NCBI RefSeq assembly: GCF_024666615.1
Contig: NZ_CP088297.1
Span: 2,046,001 to 2,110,000, forward strand
Direction of reading: 5' to 3'
Length of the DNA: 64,000 nucleotides
From: Aquabacterium sp. J223
GTDB lineage: Bacteria; Pseudomonadota; Gammaproteobacteria; Burkholderiales; Burkholderiaceae_C
Shown: piece after piece, positions 51,265 to 59,447 of the stretch
How positions within the stretch are numbered: position 1 is the first letter of the stretch
How the letters are laid out: each line of letters begins with the position of its first letter
Position numbers and translations under genes: made by a program
Notes under the pieces: generated by a model
The model's database searches: none
Seen by the model: only the letters and a program-made list of their open reading frames with translations
Told to the model about the DNA's origin: nothing

Positions 51265-52344
51265 ATGGGGCAGGGCGGCGCCGTGCACGAGACCGCCTGC
51301 GGGCGCGACCCCGAGGGCGGGCCGCTGCGCTGCTACACCCTCGTCATGGGCCGGCTGCGCGCCGCCCTGATGAACTGGGGCGCCACGCTGCTGTCGCTGC
51401 GCGCGCCCGACCGCCACGGCGTCGGCGGCGAGGTGCTGCTGGGCTTCGAGGAGCCGTCGGGCTGGTGGCGACCGCCCCGCCAGCCCTACCTCGGCGGCAC
51501 CATCGGCCGTGTCGCCAACCGCGTGGCCGGCGCCCGCTTCGCCGTCGACGGCGCGGAGCACCGGCTGGCCGCCAACGACGGCGCCCACTCGCTGCACGGC
51601 GGCGCGCGCGGCTTCGACCAGCGCGCCTGGCAGGGCGAGGTGCGGCTGCTGCCCGAGGGCCCGTCGGTGCGCTTCCGCCGCATCAGCCCGGACGGGGAGG
51701 AGGGCTACCCGGGGCACCTGTCGGTGGAGGTGGTCTACACGCTGACCGAGGACGCGCTGCACCTGCAGTGGAGCGCCACCACCGACCGCACCACCCCGGT
51801 CAACCTGACGCAGCACGCCTACTTCAACCTGGAGGGCGACGGCGGCACGGTGCTCGACCACCGCCTTCAGCTGCCGGCGGCCCGCGTCACGCCGGTGGAT
51901 GCCGGACTGATCCCGACCGGCGAGCACCGGCCGGTGGACGGCACGCCCTTCGACTTCCGCACGGCCAAGCCGATCGGGCAGGACCTCGGGGCGGCCGACG
52001 AGCAGCTGCGCCATGCCGGCGGCTACGACCACAACTGGGTGCTGGACGGGGTGCCCGACCTGCAGCAGCCCGGGCTGCACCTGGCCGCGGTGCTGACCGC
52101 GCCGCGCAGCGGCCGCCGGCTCACGCTGTCCACCAGCCAGCCGGGGCTGCAGTTCTACAGCGGCAACTTCCTCGACGGCCGCTTGAAGGGACGCGGCGGC
52201 CGGCCGCTGCAGCGCCATGCCGGCCTGTGCCTGGAGCCGCAGCACTTCCCGGACAGCGTGCACCGTCCGGACTTCCCCTCGGTGTGGCTGCGCCCCGGCG
52301 AGCGCTGGCTGCACCGTGCGGTCTACTGCTTCGACACGGTGTAG
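51265..52344 (+). CDS. galM: Galactose mutarotase (aldose 1-epimerase)
   Basis: A 359-residue enzyme interconverting the alpha and beta anomers of galactose. YLGGTIGRVANRVAGARFAV near residue 75, LHGGARGFDQRAW near 112 (catalytic His region), TQHAYFNLEGD near 190 (second His) and the C-terminal CLEPQHFPDSVHRPDFPS with the catalytic Glu are all visible. ATG 51265 was chosen over GTG 51262 because GGGAGG is better spaced. It is part of the GH2-galT-galK-galM operon. Confidence 0.93.
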   Translation: MGQGGAVHETACGRDPEGGPLRCYTLVMGRLRAALMNWGATLLSLRAPDRHGVGGEVLLGFEEPSGWWRPPRQPYLGGTIGRVANRVAGARFAVDGAEHRLAANDGAHSLHGGARGFDQRAWQGEVRLLPEGPSVRFRRISPDGEEGYPGHLSVEVVYTLTEDALHLQWSATTDRTTPVNLTQHAYFNLEGDGGTVLDHRLQLPAARVTPVDAGLIPTGEHRPVDGTPFDFRTAKPIGQDLGAADEQLRHAGGYDHNWVLDGVPDLQQPGLHLAAVLTAPRSGRRLTLSTSQPGLQFYSGNFLDGRLKGRGGRPLQRHAGLCLEPQHFPDSVHRPDFPSVWLRPGERWLHRAVYCFDTV

Positions 52345-52381
52345 TCGGCCGGCGCCCCGGGGGCCATGGCAGCATGGCGCC

Positions 52382-52876
52382 ATGGCGAAGAAGGACAGGC
52401 ACGTCAGCGAGACGCCGGCCACGCAGTGGCTGAAGGCGCACGGCATCGACTACACCGAGCACGTCTACGACTACGTCGAGCATGGCGGCACCGCGGAGTC
52501 GTCGCGCCAGCTCGGTGTGCCCGAGCACGAGGTGGTGAAGACGCTGGTGATGCAGGACGACCGGGGGACGCCGCTGGTGGTGTTGATGCACGGCGACCGG
52601 CAGGTCAGCACCAAGGCGCTGGCGCGCGAGATCGGCGTCAAGTCGGTGACGCCGTGCGCGCCCGAGGTGGCGCAGCGGCACAGCGGCTACCTGGTCGGCG
52701 GCACCTCGCCGTTCGGGTTGAAGAAGGCAATGCCGGTGTTCGTGGAGGCCAGCGTGCTGGCGCTGCCGCGCATCCTCATCAACGGCGGGCGCCGGGGCTT
52801 CCTGGTGGGGCTGCCGTCGTTGGTGTTGACGGGGGTGCTGGGGGCACGGTTGGTGAGGTGTGCGTTGGTGGGGTGA
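52382..52876 (+). CDS. ybaK: Aminoacyl-tRNA deacylase, YbaK/EbsC family
   Basis: A 164-residue protein related to Cys-tRNA(Pro) deacylases. TPATQWLKAHGIDYTEHVYD opens the fold. VVKTLVMQDDRGTPLVVLMH and VGGTSPFGLKKAMPVFVEAS near residue 110 are the YbaK motifs, with the catalytic Lys region. The C-terminal segment (LPSLVLTGVLGARLVRCALVG) is slightly unusual. It follows galM by 37 bases and is probably a bystander in the gal operon. A (GTT)n-like tract lies just after the stop. Confidence 0.85.
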   Translation: MAKKDRHVSETPATQWLKAHGIDYTEHVYDYVEHGGTAESSRQLGVPEHEVVKTLVMQDDRGTPLVVLMHGDRQVSTKALAREIGVKSVTPCAPEVAQRHSGYLVGGTSPFGLKKAMPVFVEASVLALPRILINGGRRGFLVGLPSLVLTGVLGARLVRCALVG

Positions 52877-52900
52877 GGTTGTTGTTGTTGTTTGCGTTGC

Positions 52901-52929
52901 AGCCCGTGGGCCGCGCAGGCCCACGGGCT
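52901..52929. terminator. Long perfect hairpin between convergent ybaK and flgN
   Basis: AGCCCGTGGGCC-GCGCA-GGCCCACGGGCT, a 12-bp stem with a 5-base loop. It has no U-tract, but its position between convergent genes fits a bidirectional, possibly Rho-assisted, stop signal. Confidence 0.5.
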
Positions 52930-53024
52930 GCCCCGCAAAGAAGCTCGGACCGCAGCGCGAAGAGCCCCCGGGGCTGCCCCATCAACGCTCTCCCCGGTTC
53001 GAAGACGAACCGGTCGATCGTCAA

Positions 53025-53414
53025 TCAGGCCTGCAGGCTCCCGCTGTGCGTCACCCGCTCGGCACCGCCATGGGCGCCATACAGACCAGCCGCCGAGCGC
53101 GGCAGCAGCACGTCGATGGCGCGGTCCAGCGCCGCGGTGGCGCGGGCCAGCGACTCGCGCTGGGCGGCGACCTGGCCGCTGGCATCGGCCAGGCGCCGGC
53201 GCAGCGGCGGCGGCACGCCACCGGCGCGGGCGGCGCGGCCGAAGCCGTGCACCGCCTGCGCCAGCGCCCGGTGCAGCGCGCCGGCCTGCTGGTCGATGGC
53301 GTGCACGTCGCGCTCGCGCAGGGCGACGCCCAGCGCGGCCAGCCGCTGTTCGACATCGTCGAGCAGCGACTCAAGGGGTGGGGCGTCGGCGGGGCGGGGC
53401 GCGGAAGGCGTCAT
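53025..53414 (-). CDS. flgN: FlgN-like flagellar chaperone
   Basis: A 129-residue, mainly helical protein. PLESLLDDVEQRLAALGVAL and QQAGALHRALAQAVHGF are the long helices typical of FlgN, the export chaperone for hook-associated proteins FlgK and FlgL. Sequence similarity of this family is weak; the assignment leans on position directly after flgM on the same strand. Those hook-associated clients are not in the window. Confidence 0.75.
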   Translation of the reverse strand: MTPSAPRPADAPPLESLLDDVEQRLAALGVALRERDVHAIDQQAGALHRALAQAVHGFGRAARAGGVPPPLRRRLADASGQVAAQRESLARATAALDRAIDVLLPRSAAGLYGAHGGAERVTHSGSLQA

Positions 53415-53460
53415 GTCGCAGGGGGTGGGCCGCCCTGGGGGCGGCGGTCGGGAAGCAGGA

Positions 53461-53757
53461 TCAGTGCGAACTGCGACTCAGCACTTCCTGCGCGTTCGAG
53501 ATCAACTTGTCGGCGATGGCGTCGGCGTTCACCTGGAACTTGCCGTCGCGGATGGCCTGGGCAATGCGCTGCACCTTCTCGGCGTCGAATTCGGGGGTCG
53601 CGCCCTCCGGGCCCAGCAGCGCCGCCGACGACAGCTCGACCTTGGCGCTGGGTTCGGTGCCGGTGGCGGTGGTGCCGGTGGCGTCGCCCGCCGCACCCTT
53701 GCGCTCGGTGCCGACCGGGGTGACGGCGGGCTTGTTCTCGAGGTGGCCGATCTTCAT
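53461..53757 (-). CDS. flgM: Anti-sigma-28 factor FlgM
   Basis: A 98-residue inhibitor of the flagellar sigma factor FliA. The N-terminus KIGHLENKPA and the unstructured Ala/Thr-rich segment are normal for the family. The C-terminal helical part DAEKVQRIAQAIRDGKFQVN and ADKLISNAQEVL is the sigma-28 binding region. ATG 53757 was taken (MKIGHLENK); ATG 53769 upstream is less typical. A sigma-28 promoter is visible 55 bases upstream. Confidence 0.9.
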   Translation of the reverse strand: MKIGHLENKPAVTPVGTERKGAAGDATGTTATGTEPSAKVELSSAALLGPEGATPEFDAEKVQRIAQAIRDGKFQVNADAIADKLISNAQEVLSRSSH

Positions 53758-53811
53758 GGTGTGCTCCAAAAGGCCGAGACGACATCCTTCGGCCCGGTCA
53801 ACATGGTGGCT

Positions 53812-53838
53812 GTATCGGACCGCCTGGGGTTGACTTTA
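53812..53838 (-). promoter_or_regulatory. Sigma-28 (FliA) promoter of flgM
   Basis: On the minus strand: TAAAGTCA, an 11-base spacer, then TCCGATAC. The consensus is TAAAGTTT-N11-GCCGATAA. The predicted start lies about 48 bases before ATG 53757. This would place flgM and flgN under late flagellar control. Confidence 0.75.
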
Positions 53839-53917
53839 GGCGTTTTTGAAACCGGACCTGTCGATCCCCGCAGTCGAGGGGGGACCTCGGCGCTGTTCCG
53901 GGCATGGCGCGCCGGGC

Positions 53918-54715
53918 TCACAGGGCCACCTCGACCTGGCGCTCGGCGACGGCCCGGCCGTTGATCACCCGGCCGCCCTCGGTGCGCACCCGCACCGGCT
54001 GGCCTTCCCAGCCGGCGGACAGCGCCTGGCCTTCGCCGCGCACGGTGTAGCCGCCGCCGACGGCGAGCACCGAGACGGTGTCGCCGGCGGCGAACCACTG
54101 GCGCGCCTTCAAATCGGCCTGGCGCAGCGTGTCGCCGGCGGCCAGCGGCCGCTGCAGGCTGCGGCCGAGCAGCGCGGCACGGTGGCGCAGCGCAGGGGAG
54201 GGCGCGGCCGCCAGGTCCACCTCGGCCTCCCGCAGGTCGGACTCGGTGAGCGGCTGGTGGGCGGGCAGGGGATTCGCGGCGACCAGCGCGCGGGCCCACA
54301 CCCTCACCGTCACCGGCAGGTACACATTCCAGCGCACCGGGCCCTCGTCGCAGCGCAGGCCGACGCGGGTCCGGCCCCAGGCGCGGCTGCCGGCCGGCAG
54401 GTACGGCGAGACCCGGGCGCAGGGCGCGAGCGTCAACCGCGGGTCCAGCGCGCCGACCACGACCTCCACGCGGGCGCCGGGCCAGTCGGCCTGCAGCTGG
54501 CGGGTGGCGTCGTGGCGCAGGCGCTGCAGCGACGCGTCCAGCGTCGCGTCGGGGCCGCCGGTGGTCGCCTCCCGCGCCAGCGCCAGCGCCGGCGCCAGCA
54601 GGCCGAGCGTGGCCAGCGCGCCGAGGGCCAGCAGCAGCTCGGCCAGGCGGCGTCCCGCGCGGCGCGGCAGCGGCCGGTGCAGGGTCGGGACAGGGCGGAG
54701 TTTCACGCTGTGCAC
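53918..54715 (-). CDS. flgA: Flagellar basal body P-ring formation protein FlgA
   Basis: A 265-residue periplasmic chaperone for FlgI. The signal segment LAELLLALGALATLGLLAPA is followed by the SAF-type domain: VVAANPLPAHQPLTESDLRE, LLGRSLQRPLAAGDTLRQAD and the C-terminal VRVRTEGGRVINGRAVAE. GTG 54715 is the longest start; GTG 54706 (KLRPVPT) is also possible. It lies upstream of flgM on the same strand and is divergent from flgB (122-base spacer), the usual arrangement. Confidence 0.88.
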   Translation of the reverse strand: MHSVKLRPVPTLHRPLPRRAGRRLAELLLALGALATLGLLAPALALAREATTGGPDATLDASLQRLRHDATRQLQADWPGARVEVVVGALDPRLTLAPCARVSPYLPAGSRAWGRTRVGLRCDEGPVRWNVYLPVTVRVWARALVAANPLPAHQPLTESDLREAEVDLAAAPSPALRHRAALLGRSLQRPLAAGDTLRQADLKARQWFAAGDTVSVLAVGGGYTVRGEGQALSAGWEGQPVRVRTEGGRVINGRAVAERQVEVAL

Positions 54716-54837
54716 TCTAGGGCGCGGCGCCCGCCGGCACAGGCCGGAATTGGCGGGGGTTGCGGCCGTTGTTCGAGGCCTGTCGCGACGGGGCGCTGCC
54801 GAGAATCGACCGCCATCCGGCCCCGCATCCCGACGCC

Positions 54838-55242
54838 ATGATCAACCGACTGACCGACACGCTGAGCTTCCAGGCCCAAGCCCTGACGCTGCGCGCCGAG
54901 CGCCAGCGGCTGATTGCCAGCAACATCGCCAACGCCGACACGCCGGGCTACCAGGCGCGCGAGATGGACTTCGCCCGCGCGCTGAAGGAGGCCACCGGCG
55001 CGGCCACCCCGGCCCGCCAGATGGCGGCCGCCACCGCCGGCCACCTGCAGCCGCCGGCCGGCGCGCGCAGCGAGGCCGAACTGCTCTACGCCCGCCCGGC
55101 GCAGACCAGCCTGGACAGCAACACCGTCGACATGGACCGCGAGCGCGCGGCCTTCGCCGACAACTCCGTCAAGTACGAGGCCACGCTGCGCTTCCTCAAC
55201 GGCAGCGTGCGCACCCTCATGGACGCGATCAAGGGGCAGTGA
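54838..55242 (+). CDS. flgB: Flagellar basal body rod protein FlgB
   Basis: A 134-residue proximal rod protein. The N-terminal motif LIASNIANADTPGYQAREMD near residue 23 is the flagellar rod/hook signature. The C-terminal helix VDMDRERAAFADNSVKYEAT is typical of FlgB. It is exported by the flagellar type III system without a cleaved signal. ATG 54838 is the first in the conserved region. Its stop overlaps flgC (TGATG). Confidence 0.93.
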   Translation: MINRLTDTLSFQAQALTLRAERQRLIASNIANADTPGYQAREMDFARALKEATGAATPARQMAAATAGHLQPPAGARSEAELLYARPAQTSLDSNTVDMDRERAAFADNSVKYEATLRFLNGSVRTLMDAIKGQ

Positions 55243-55649
55243 TGAGCATGTTTGGAATCTTCAACGTCGCCGGCAGCGCGGTGTCGGCGCAAAGCCAGCG
55301 GCTGAACATCGTCGCTTCCAACCTGGCCAACGCCGACACCGTGGCCGGGCCCGACGGGCAGGCCTACAAGGCGCGGCAGGTCGTGTTCCAGACCGCGCTG
55401 ATGGGCGCCGCCGGCGCCGCCGGCGTGACGGTCAGCACCGTCAGCGAGGACACCACCCCCGGACGCCGGGTGCACGACCCGAAGCACCCGCAGGCCGACG
55501 CCGACGGCTACGTCACCTACAGCAACGTCAACGCGGTGGAGGAGATGGTCAACATGATCTCGGCCTCGCGCTCGTACCAGAACAACGTCGAGGTGATGAA
55601 CACCGCCAAGTCGCTGCTGATGAAGACGCTGCAGCTCGGCCAGGGCTGA
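55242..55649 (+). CDS. flgC: Flagellar basal body rod protein FlgC
   Basis: A 135-residue rod protein. FNVAGSAVSAQSQRLNIVAS and NLANADTVAGPDGQAYKARQ are the N-terminal rod motif. SNVNAVEEMVNMISASRSYQ near residue 95 is the C-terminal hallmark. It is translated in overlap with flgB (TGATG), with ATG 55242. Confidence 0.94.
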   Translation: MSMFGIFNVAGSAVSAQSQRLNIVASNLANADTVAGPDGQAYKARQVVFQTALMGAAGAAGVTVSTVSEDTTPGRRVHDPKHPQADADGYVTYSNVNAVEEMVNMISASRSYQNNVEVMNTAKSLLMKTLQLGQG

Positions 55650-55672
55650 ACCCGAACACCAAAGGCTGACGC

Positions 55673-56353
55673 ATGGACTTCTCCACCATCACCGGCACGC
55701 TGTCCGAGAGCCAGACCGCGCTGCAGGCCGCCACCGCGGCGAAGAACAAGAAGGCCGCTGCGGCCAGCGAGAGCGCCGACCAGCAGGACCGCTTCCTCAA
55801 GCTGCTGGTGGCGCAGATGCAGAACCAGGACCCGATGAACCCGCTGGACAACGCGCAGGTCACCAGCCAGATGGCGCAGATCAGCACGGTCACCGGCATC
55901 GACAAGCTCAACGGGACCGTCGCCGGCCTGAACACCCAGTTCGCGCAGATGCAGGCGCTGCAGGGCGCCTCGCTGGTCGGCCGCGACGTGCTGGTCGAAG
56001 GCAACCGCCTGCAGATGGTCGACGGCAAGGCGCTGGGCGCCTACCAGCTGGACGGCAAGGCCGACAAGGTGAAGGTGGAGGTGCTGGACGCCAGCGGCGC
56101 GGTGGTCGACACCCTGCAGATGGGCGCGCAGGCCAGCGGCCGGCAGGACCTGGCCTGGACGCCGCCGTCGTCCGCCAAGGCCGATGCCCGCTACACCTTC
56201 CGCGTCACCGCCAGCGCCGCCGGCACCGCCGTCGACGCCACCCCCCTGTCGCGCGACAAGGTGCAGTCCGTCTCGCTGTCGGGCGACAGCCTGACCCTGC
56301 AGCTGCAGACCGGCGGCGCGACCGCCTACACCAGCCTCAAGGCCGTGCTGTAA
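55673..56353 (+). CDS. flgD: Flagellar hook capping protein FlgD
   Basis: A 226-residue hook scaffolding protein. The conserved N-terminal FLKLLVAQMQNQDPMNPLDN is near residue 38, followed by QVTSQMAQISTVTGIDKLN. The C-terminal tudor/FnIII-like part contains LDGKADKVKVEVLDASGAVV and DLAWTPPSSAKADARYTFRV. It is 23 bases downstream of flgC. Confidence 0.93.
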   Translation: MDFSTITGTLSESQTALQAATAAKNKKAAAASESADQQDRFLKLLVAQMQNQDPMNPLDNAQVTSQMAQISTVTGIDKLNGTVAGLNTQFAQMQALQGASLVGRDVLVEGNRLQMVDGKALGAYQLDGKADKVKVEVLDASGAVVDTLQMGAQASGRQDLAWTPPSSAKADARYTFRVTASAAGTAVDATPLSRDKVQSVSLSGDSLTLQLQTGGATAYTSLKAVL

Positions 56354-56399
56354 GGCGGCTTCCCTTTCCGCACCCGATCCACTTCAAGGACCGACCACC

Positions 56400-57635
56400 A
56401 TGGGTTTCCAGCAAGGCCTCTCCGGGCTCAACGCCACCGCCAAGAACCTCGAGGTCATCGGCAACAACATCGCCAATGCCAACACCTTCGGCGCCAAGGC
56501 CTCGCGCGGCGAGTTCTCGGACGTCTACGCCGCCTCGCTCAGCGGCGCGGGCACCAACTCGGTGGGCATCGGCACCCGGCTGGCGTCGGTGTCGCAGCAG
56601 TTCACGCAGGGCAACGTGACCACCACCGAGAACCCGATGGACCTGGCCATCAACGGCTCGGGCTTCTTCCAGGTCACCGACGGCGCGAGCACGCTGTACA
56701 CCCGCAACGGCCAGTTCAAGGTCGACCGCGAGGGCTACATCGTCAACTCCGAGGGCCTGCAGCTGCAGGGCTTCATGGCCGACGCGCAGGGCAACATCCC
56801 GCAGGGCGGCCGGCCGGTGGCGCTGCAGCTGTCCAGCACCGCGCGCATGCCGCCGCAGGCCACCGACGAGATGGCCATCGACATGAACCTCGACTCGCGC
56901 GCCGCGGTGAAGACCGGCGACGTGATGGCCAGCCCCAACAACTTCAACAACGCCACCTCGGTCACCGTCTACGACGCGCAGGGCCGCGACGCGGCGCTGA
57001 CCTACTACTTCCAGAAGAGCGGCACCGACCAGTGGAGCGTGTTCTTCAGCATCGACGGCACGCAGGTGATGGACGGCGGCAGCCCGGCGCAGATCCAGCT
57101 CACCTTCAACCCCGACGGCAGCGGCCTGGCCTCGGCGCCCACCGGCTCGATCCCGCTGACCATCCCCGGCGCGGCCGACGGCAGCCGGCTCGACATCACC
57201 ACCAGCATCGACTTCAGCAAGGCCACGCAGTACGGCTCGTCCTTCGGCGTCAGCGACCTGACGCAGACCGGCTTCACCTCCGGCCAGCTGGTCAACATCG
57301 CGGTGGAGTCGACCGGCATCATCATGGCCCGCTACTCCAACGGCAAGCAGCAGCCGGCGGGGCAGGTGCAGCTGGCCACCTTCCGCAACCCGCAGGGCCT
57401 GCAGGCCATCGGCGGCAACCTGTGGACGCAGACCTTCGCCTCCGGCCAGCCCATCCCCAACATGCCGGGCGAGGGCAACATGGGCTCGCTGCAGTCCGGT
57501 GCGCTGGAGGAGTCGAACGTCGACCTCACCGGCGAACTGGTCGGCATGATCATGGCGCAGCGCATCTACCAGGCCAACGCGCAGACGATCAAGACCGAGG
57601 ACCAGGTCATGCAGACGCTGGTGAACCTGAGGTAA
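56400..57635 (+). CDS. flgE: Flagellar hook protein FlgE
   Basis: A 411-residue hook subunit. The start MGFQQGLSGLNATAKNLEVI, NNIANANTFGAKASRGEFSD, and MDLAINGSGFFQVTDGASTL near residue 80 are FlgE signatures. The C-terminal GALEESNVDLTGELVGMIMA and RIYQANAQTIKTEDQVMQTL end the protein. The D-domain is short, typical for betaproteobacteria. Located 46 bases after flgD. Confidence 0.95.
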   Translation: MGFQQGLSGLNATAKNLEVIGNNIANANTFGAKASRGEFSDVYAASLSGAGTNSVGIGTRLASVSQQFTQGNVTTTENPMDLAINGSGFFQVTDGASTLYTRNGQFKVDREGYIVNSEGLQLQGFMADAQGNIPQGGRPVALQLSSTARMPPQATDEMAIDMNLDSRAAVKTGDVMASPNNFNNATSVTVYDAQGRDAALTYYFQKSGTDQWSVFFSIDGTQVMDGGSPAQIQLTFNPDGSGLASAPTGSIPLTIPGAADGSRLDITTSIDFSKATQYGSSFGVSDLTQTGFTSGQLVNIAVESTGIIMARYSNGKQQPAGQVQLATFRNPQGLQAIGGNLWTQTFASGQPIPNMPGEGNMGSLQSGALEESNVDLTGELVGMIMAQRIYQANAQTIKTEDQVMQTLVNLR

Positions 57636-57688
57636 TGACGCCCCCGGCGCCCGGGCTCCCGCGCTGACAAGAGAAAGGCAGGTTCGAA

Positions 57689-58423
57689 GTGGACCGCATG
57701 ATCTACCTCTCCATGGCGGGCGCGAAGGCCACCATGCAGCGCCAGGAGGTGCTGTCCAACAACCTGGCCAACGTCTCGACCACGGGCTTCCGCGCCGAGC
57801 TGCAGGCCTTCCGCGCGGTGCCGGTGCGCGGCGACGGCGCCAGCACCCGGGTCTACGCGCTGGAGACCACCGTCGGCTACAACGCGCAGCCGGGCACCGT
57901 CACCGCCACCGGCCGCAACCTCGACGTCGCCATGCGCGGCAACGCCTGGCTGGCGGTGCAGGGCCTGGACGGCACCGAGGCCTACAGCCGCGCCGGCGCG
58001 CTGGACGTCAACGCCGAGGGCCAGCTGGTCACCCGCGGCTCGGGCCTGACGGTGCTGGGCGACGGCGGCCCGATCACGGTGCCCGCCAACGCCGAGGTGG
58101 CCATCGGCGCCGACGGCACGGTCAGCGCCAAGGTGGGCAACCAGCGGCCGCAGCCGGTGGGCAAGTTGAAGCTGGTGACGCCGGAGGCACCGCTGCAGCG
58201 TGGCGGCGACGGCCTGTTCCGCAGCGCCGCCGGCGACGAACTGCCGGCCGATCCGGCGGCCCGGCTGCAGGAGGGCGCGCTGGAGGGCTCCAACGTCAGC
58301 CCGGTGGAGACCATGGTCGCCATGATCGCCGCGGCGCGCCAGTTCGAGGCGCAGATGAAGATCCTGCAGACCGCCGAGGCCAACGGCCAGACCGGCGCCA
58401 AGCTGCTGGGCAACCAGGGCTGA
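57689..58423 (+). CDS. flgF: Flagellar basal body rod protein FlgF
   Basis: A 244-residue rod protein starting at GTG 57689 (SD GAAAGGCAGG). MIYLSMAGAKATMQRQEVLS near the N-terminus, NNLANVSTTGFRAELQAFRA, RNLDVAMRGNAWLAVQ and the C-terminal LEGSNVSPVETMVAMIAAAR identify FlgF. The flg operon in this window ends here: the expected flgG, flgH, flgI and following genes are replaced by an oppositely oriented transport gene at 58445. Confidence 0.94.
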   Translation: MDRMIYLSMAGAKATMQRQEVLSNNLANVSTTGFRAELQAFRAVPVRGDGASTRVYALETTVGYNAQPGTVTATGRNLDVAMRGNAWLAVQGLDGTEAYSRAGALDVNAEGQLVTRGSGLTVLGDGGPITVPANAEVAIGADGTVSAKVGNQRPQPVGKLKLVTPEAPLQRGGDGLFRSAAGDELPADPAARLQEGALEGSNVSPVETMVAMIAAARQFEAQMKILQTAEANGQTGAKLLGNQG

Positions 58424-58444
58424 CGGCCGGCGCCGCCACCCGGC

Positions 58445-59419
58445 CTAGTTGTCGGCGCTGAAGCCGATGGACTTCACGATCGGGCCCCAGCGCTGCAGCT
58501 CGGACTGCAGCGTCGCGGCCAGCTGCTCCGGGCTGGTCGGCGCCGGCTCGAGGCCGAAGCCGGCCATCGCCTCGGCCATCGCCGGGTCGGACAGCGTCTC
58601 GCGCAGCGCGGTGTTGAGGCGCCGCACCACCTCCGGCGGCGTGCGACCGGGCAGGAAGAACGCGAAGCCGTCCTCGTAGACCTGGTCCTTGTAGCCCTGC
58701 TCGGCCAGCGTCGGCACGTTGGGCGTGAAGCGGCTGCGCGTCGGCCCGCAGCTGGCGAGCAGGCGCAGCCGCGGCTGGTTGAGGAAGGCGCCCAGCGGCG
58801 TGCACAGCGCGGCGAGGTTGCCGCCCATCATGTCCTGGATGGCCGGCGGCGAGCCGCGGTAGGCCACGTGGTTCACCTCGACGCCGGCCGCCCGGCCCAG
58901 CATGATGACGATGAAGTGCAGCGCCGAGCCCGCGCCCGGCGAACCGATCGCCGCCCGGCTCGGGTTGGCCTTGAACCAGGCCATCAGCTCGGGCACGGTC
59001 TTCACGCTCTCCGGCACCGCCGGGCCGACGCCCAGGCCGTAGTCGAAGCGCGAGCCGTTGCTCACCGGGGTCAGGTCGGCGAAGGTGTCGTACAGCAGCT
59101 TCTTGTAGGTGTGCGGGTAGGTGCCGAGCGTGGAGATCGGCACCGACAGCAGGTGCGAGCCGTCGATGGGCGCGCCGCGCATCGCCGCGATGGCCAGCTG
59201 GCCGCCGGCGCCGGGCCGGTTCTCGATCACCACCGTCTTGGCGTAGCCCTTGTGGAGGCGCTCGCTCACCTTGCGTGCCGCGACGTCGGCCGCGGTGCCG
59301 GGCGGGAAGCCGACGAAGATGCGCGCCAGCTCCAGCGGCGCGTCGGCCCCCCGCGCCGGAAGGGCCGCCGCGGCGCCGGCGGCGCCGCAGGCCTGGAGGA
59401 AGGTGCGTCGTGTGGTCAT
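58445..59419 (-). CDS. Bug-family tripartite tricarboxylate transporter substrate-binding protein
   Basis: A 324-residue periplasmic binding protein of the TctC/Bug family. The exported N-terminus has TRRTFLQACGAAGAAAAL with a possible Tat-like RR. The family signature ARIFVGFPPGTAADVAAR is near residue 32, VIENRPGAGGQLAIAAMRGA near 68 and VAYRGSPPAIQDMMGGNLAA near 190 (ligand contact region). The membrane subunits TctA/TctB are not nearby, as is common for Bug proteins. SD AGGAGA precedes ATG 59419. It starts 28 bases after the oxidoreductase gene, suggesting co-expression. Confidence 0.88.
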   Translation of the reverse strand: MTTRRTFLQACGAAGAAAALPARGADAPLELARIFVGFPPGTAADVAARKVSERLHKGYAKTVVIENRPGAGGQLAIAAMRGAPIDGSHLLSVPISTLGTYPHTYKKLLYDTFADLTPVSNGSRFDYGLGVGPAVPESVKTVPELMAWFKANPSRAAIGSPGAGSALHFIVIMLGRAAGVEVNHVAYRGSPPAIQDMMGGNLAALCTPLGAFLNQPRLRLLASCGPTRSRFTPNVPTLAEQGYKDQVYEDGFAFFLPGRTPPEVVRRLNTALRETLSDPAMAEAMAGFGLEPAPTSPEQLAATLQSELQRWGPIVKSIGFSADN

Positions 59420-59447
59420 GTTCGTCTCCTGTGGTCGTTGTGGGTCG

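Noticed and set aside
52877-52900. GTT-rich tract after ybaK as a microsatellite of interest
   Set aside because: Only a few imperfect units; no sign of function beyond low complexity.
54750-54764. Sigma-54-like TTGGCGGGGGTTGC upstream of flgB
   Set aside because: The GG and GC elements are separated by 8 rather than 10 bases, so spacing is wrong.
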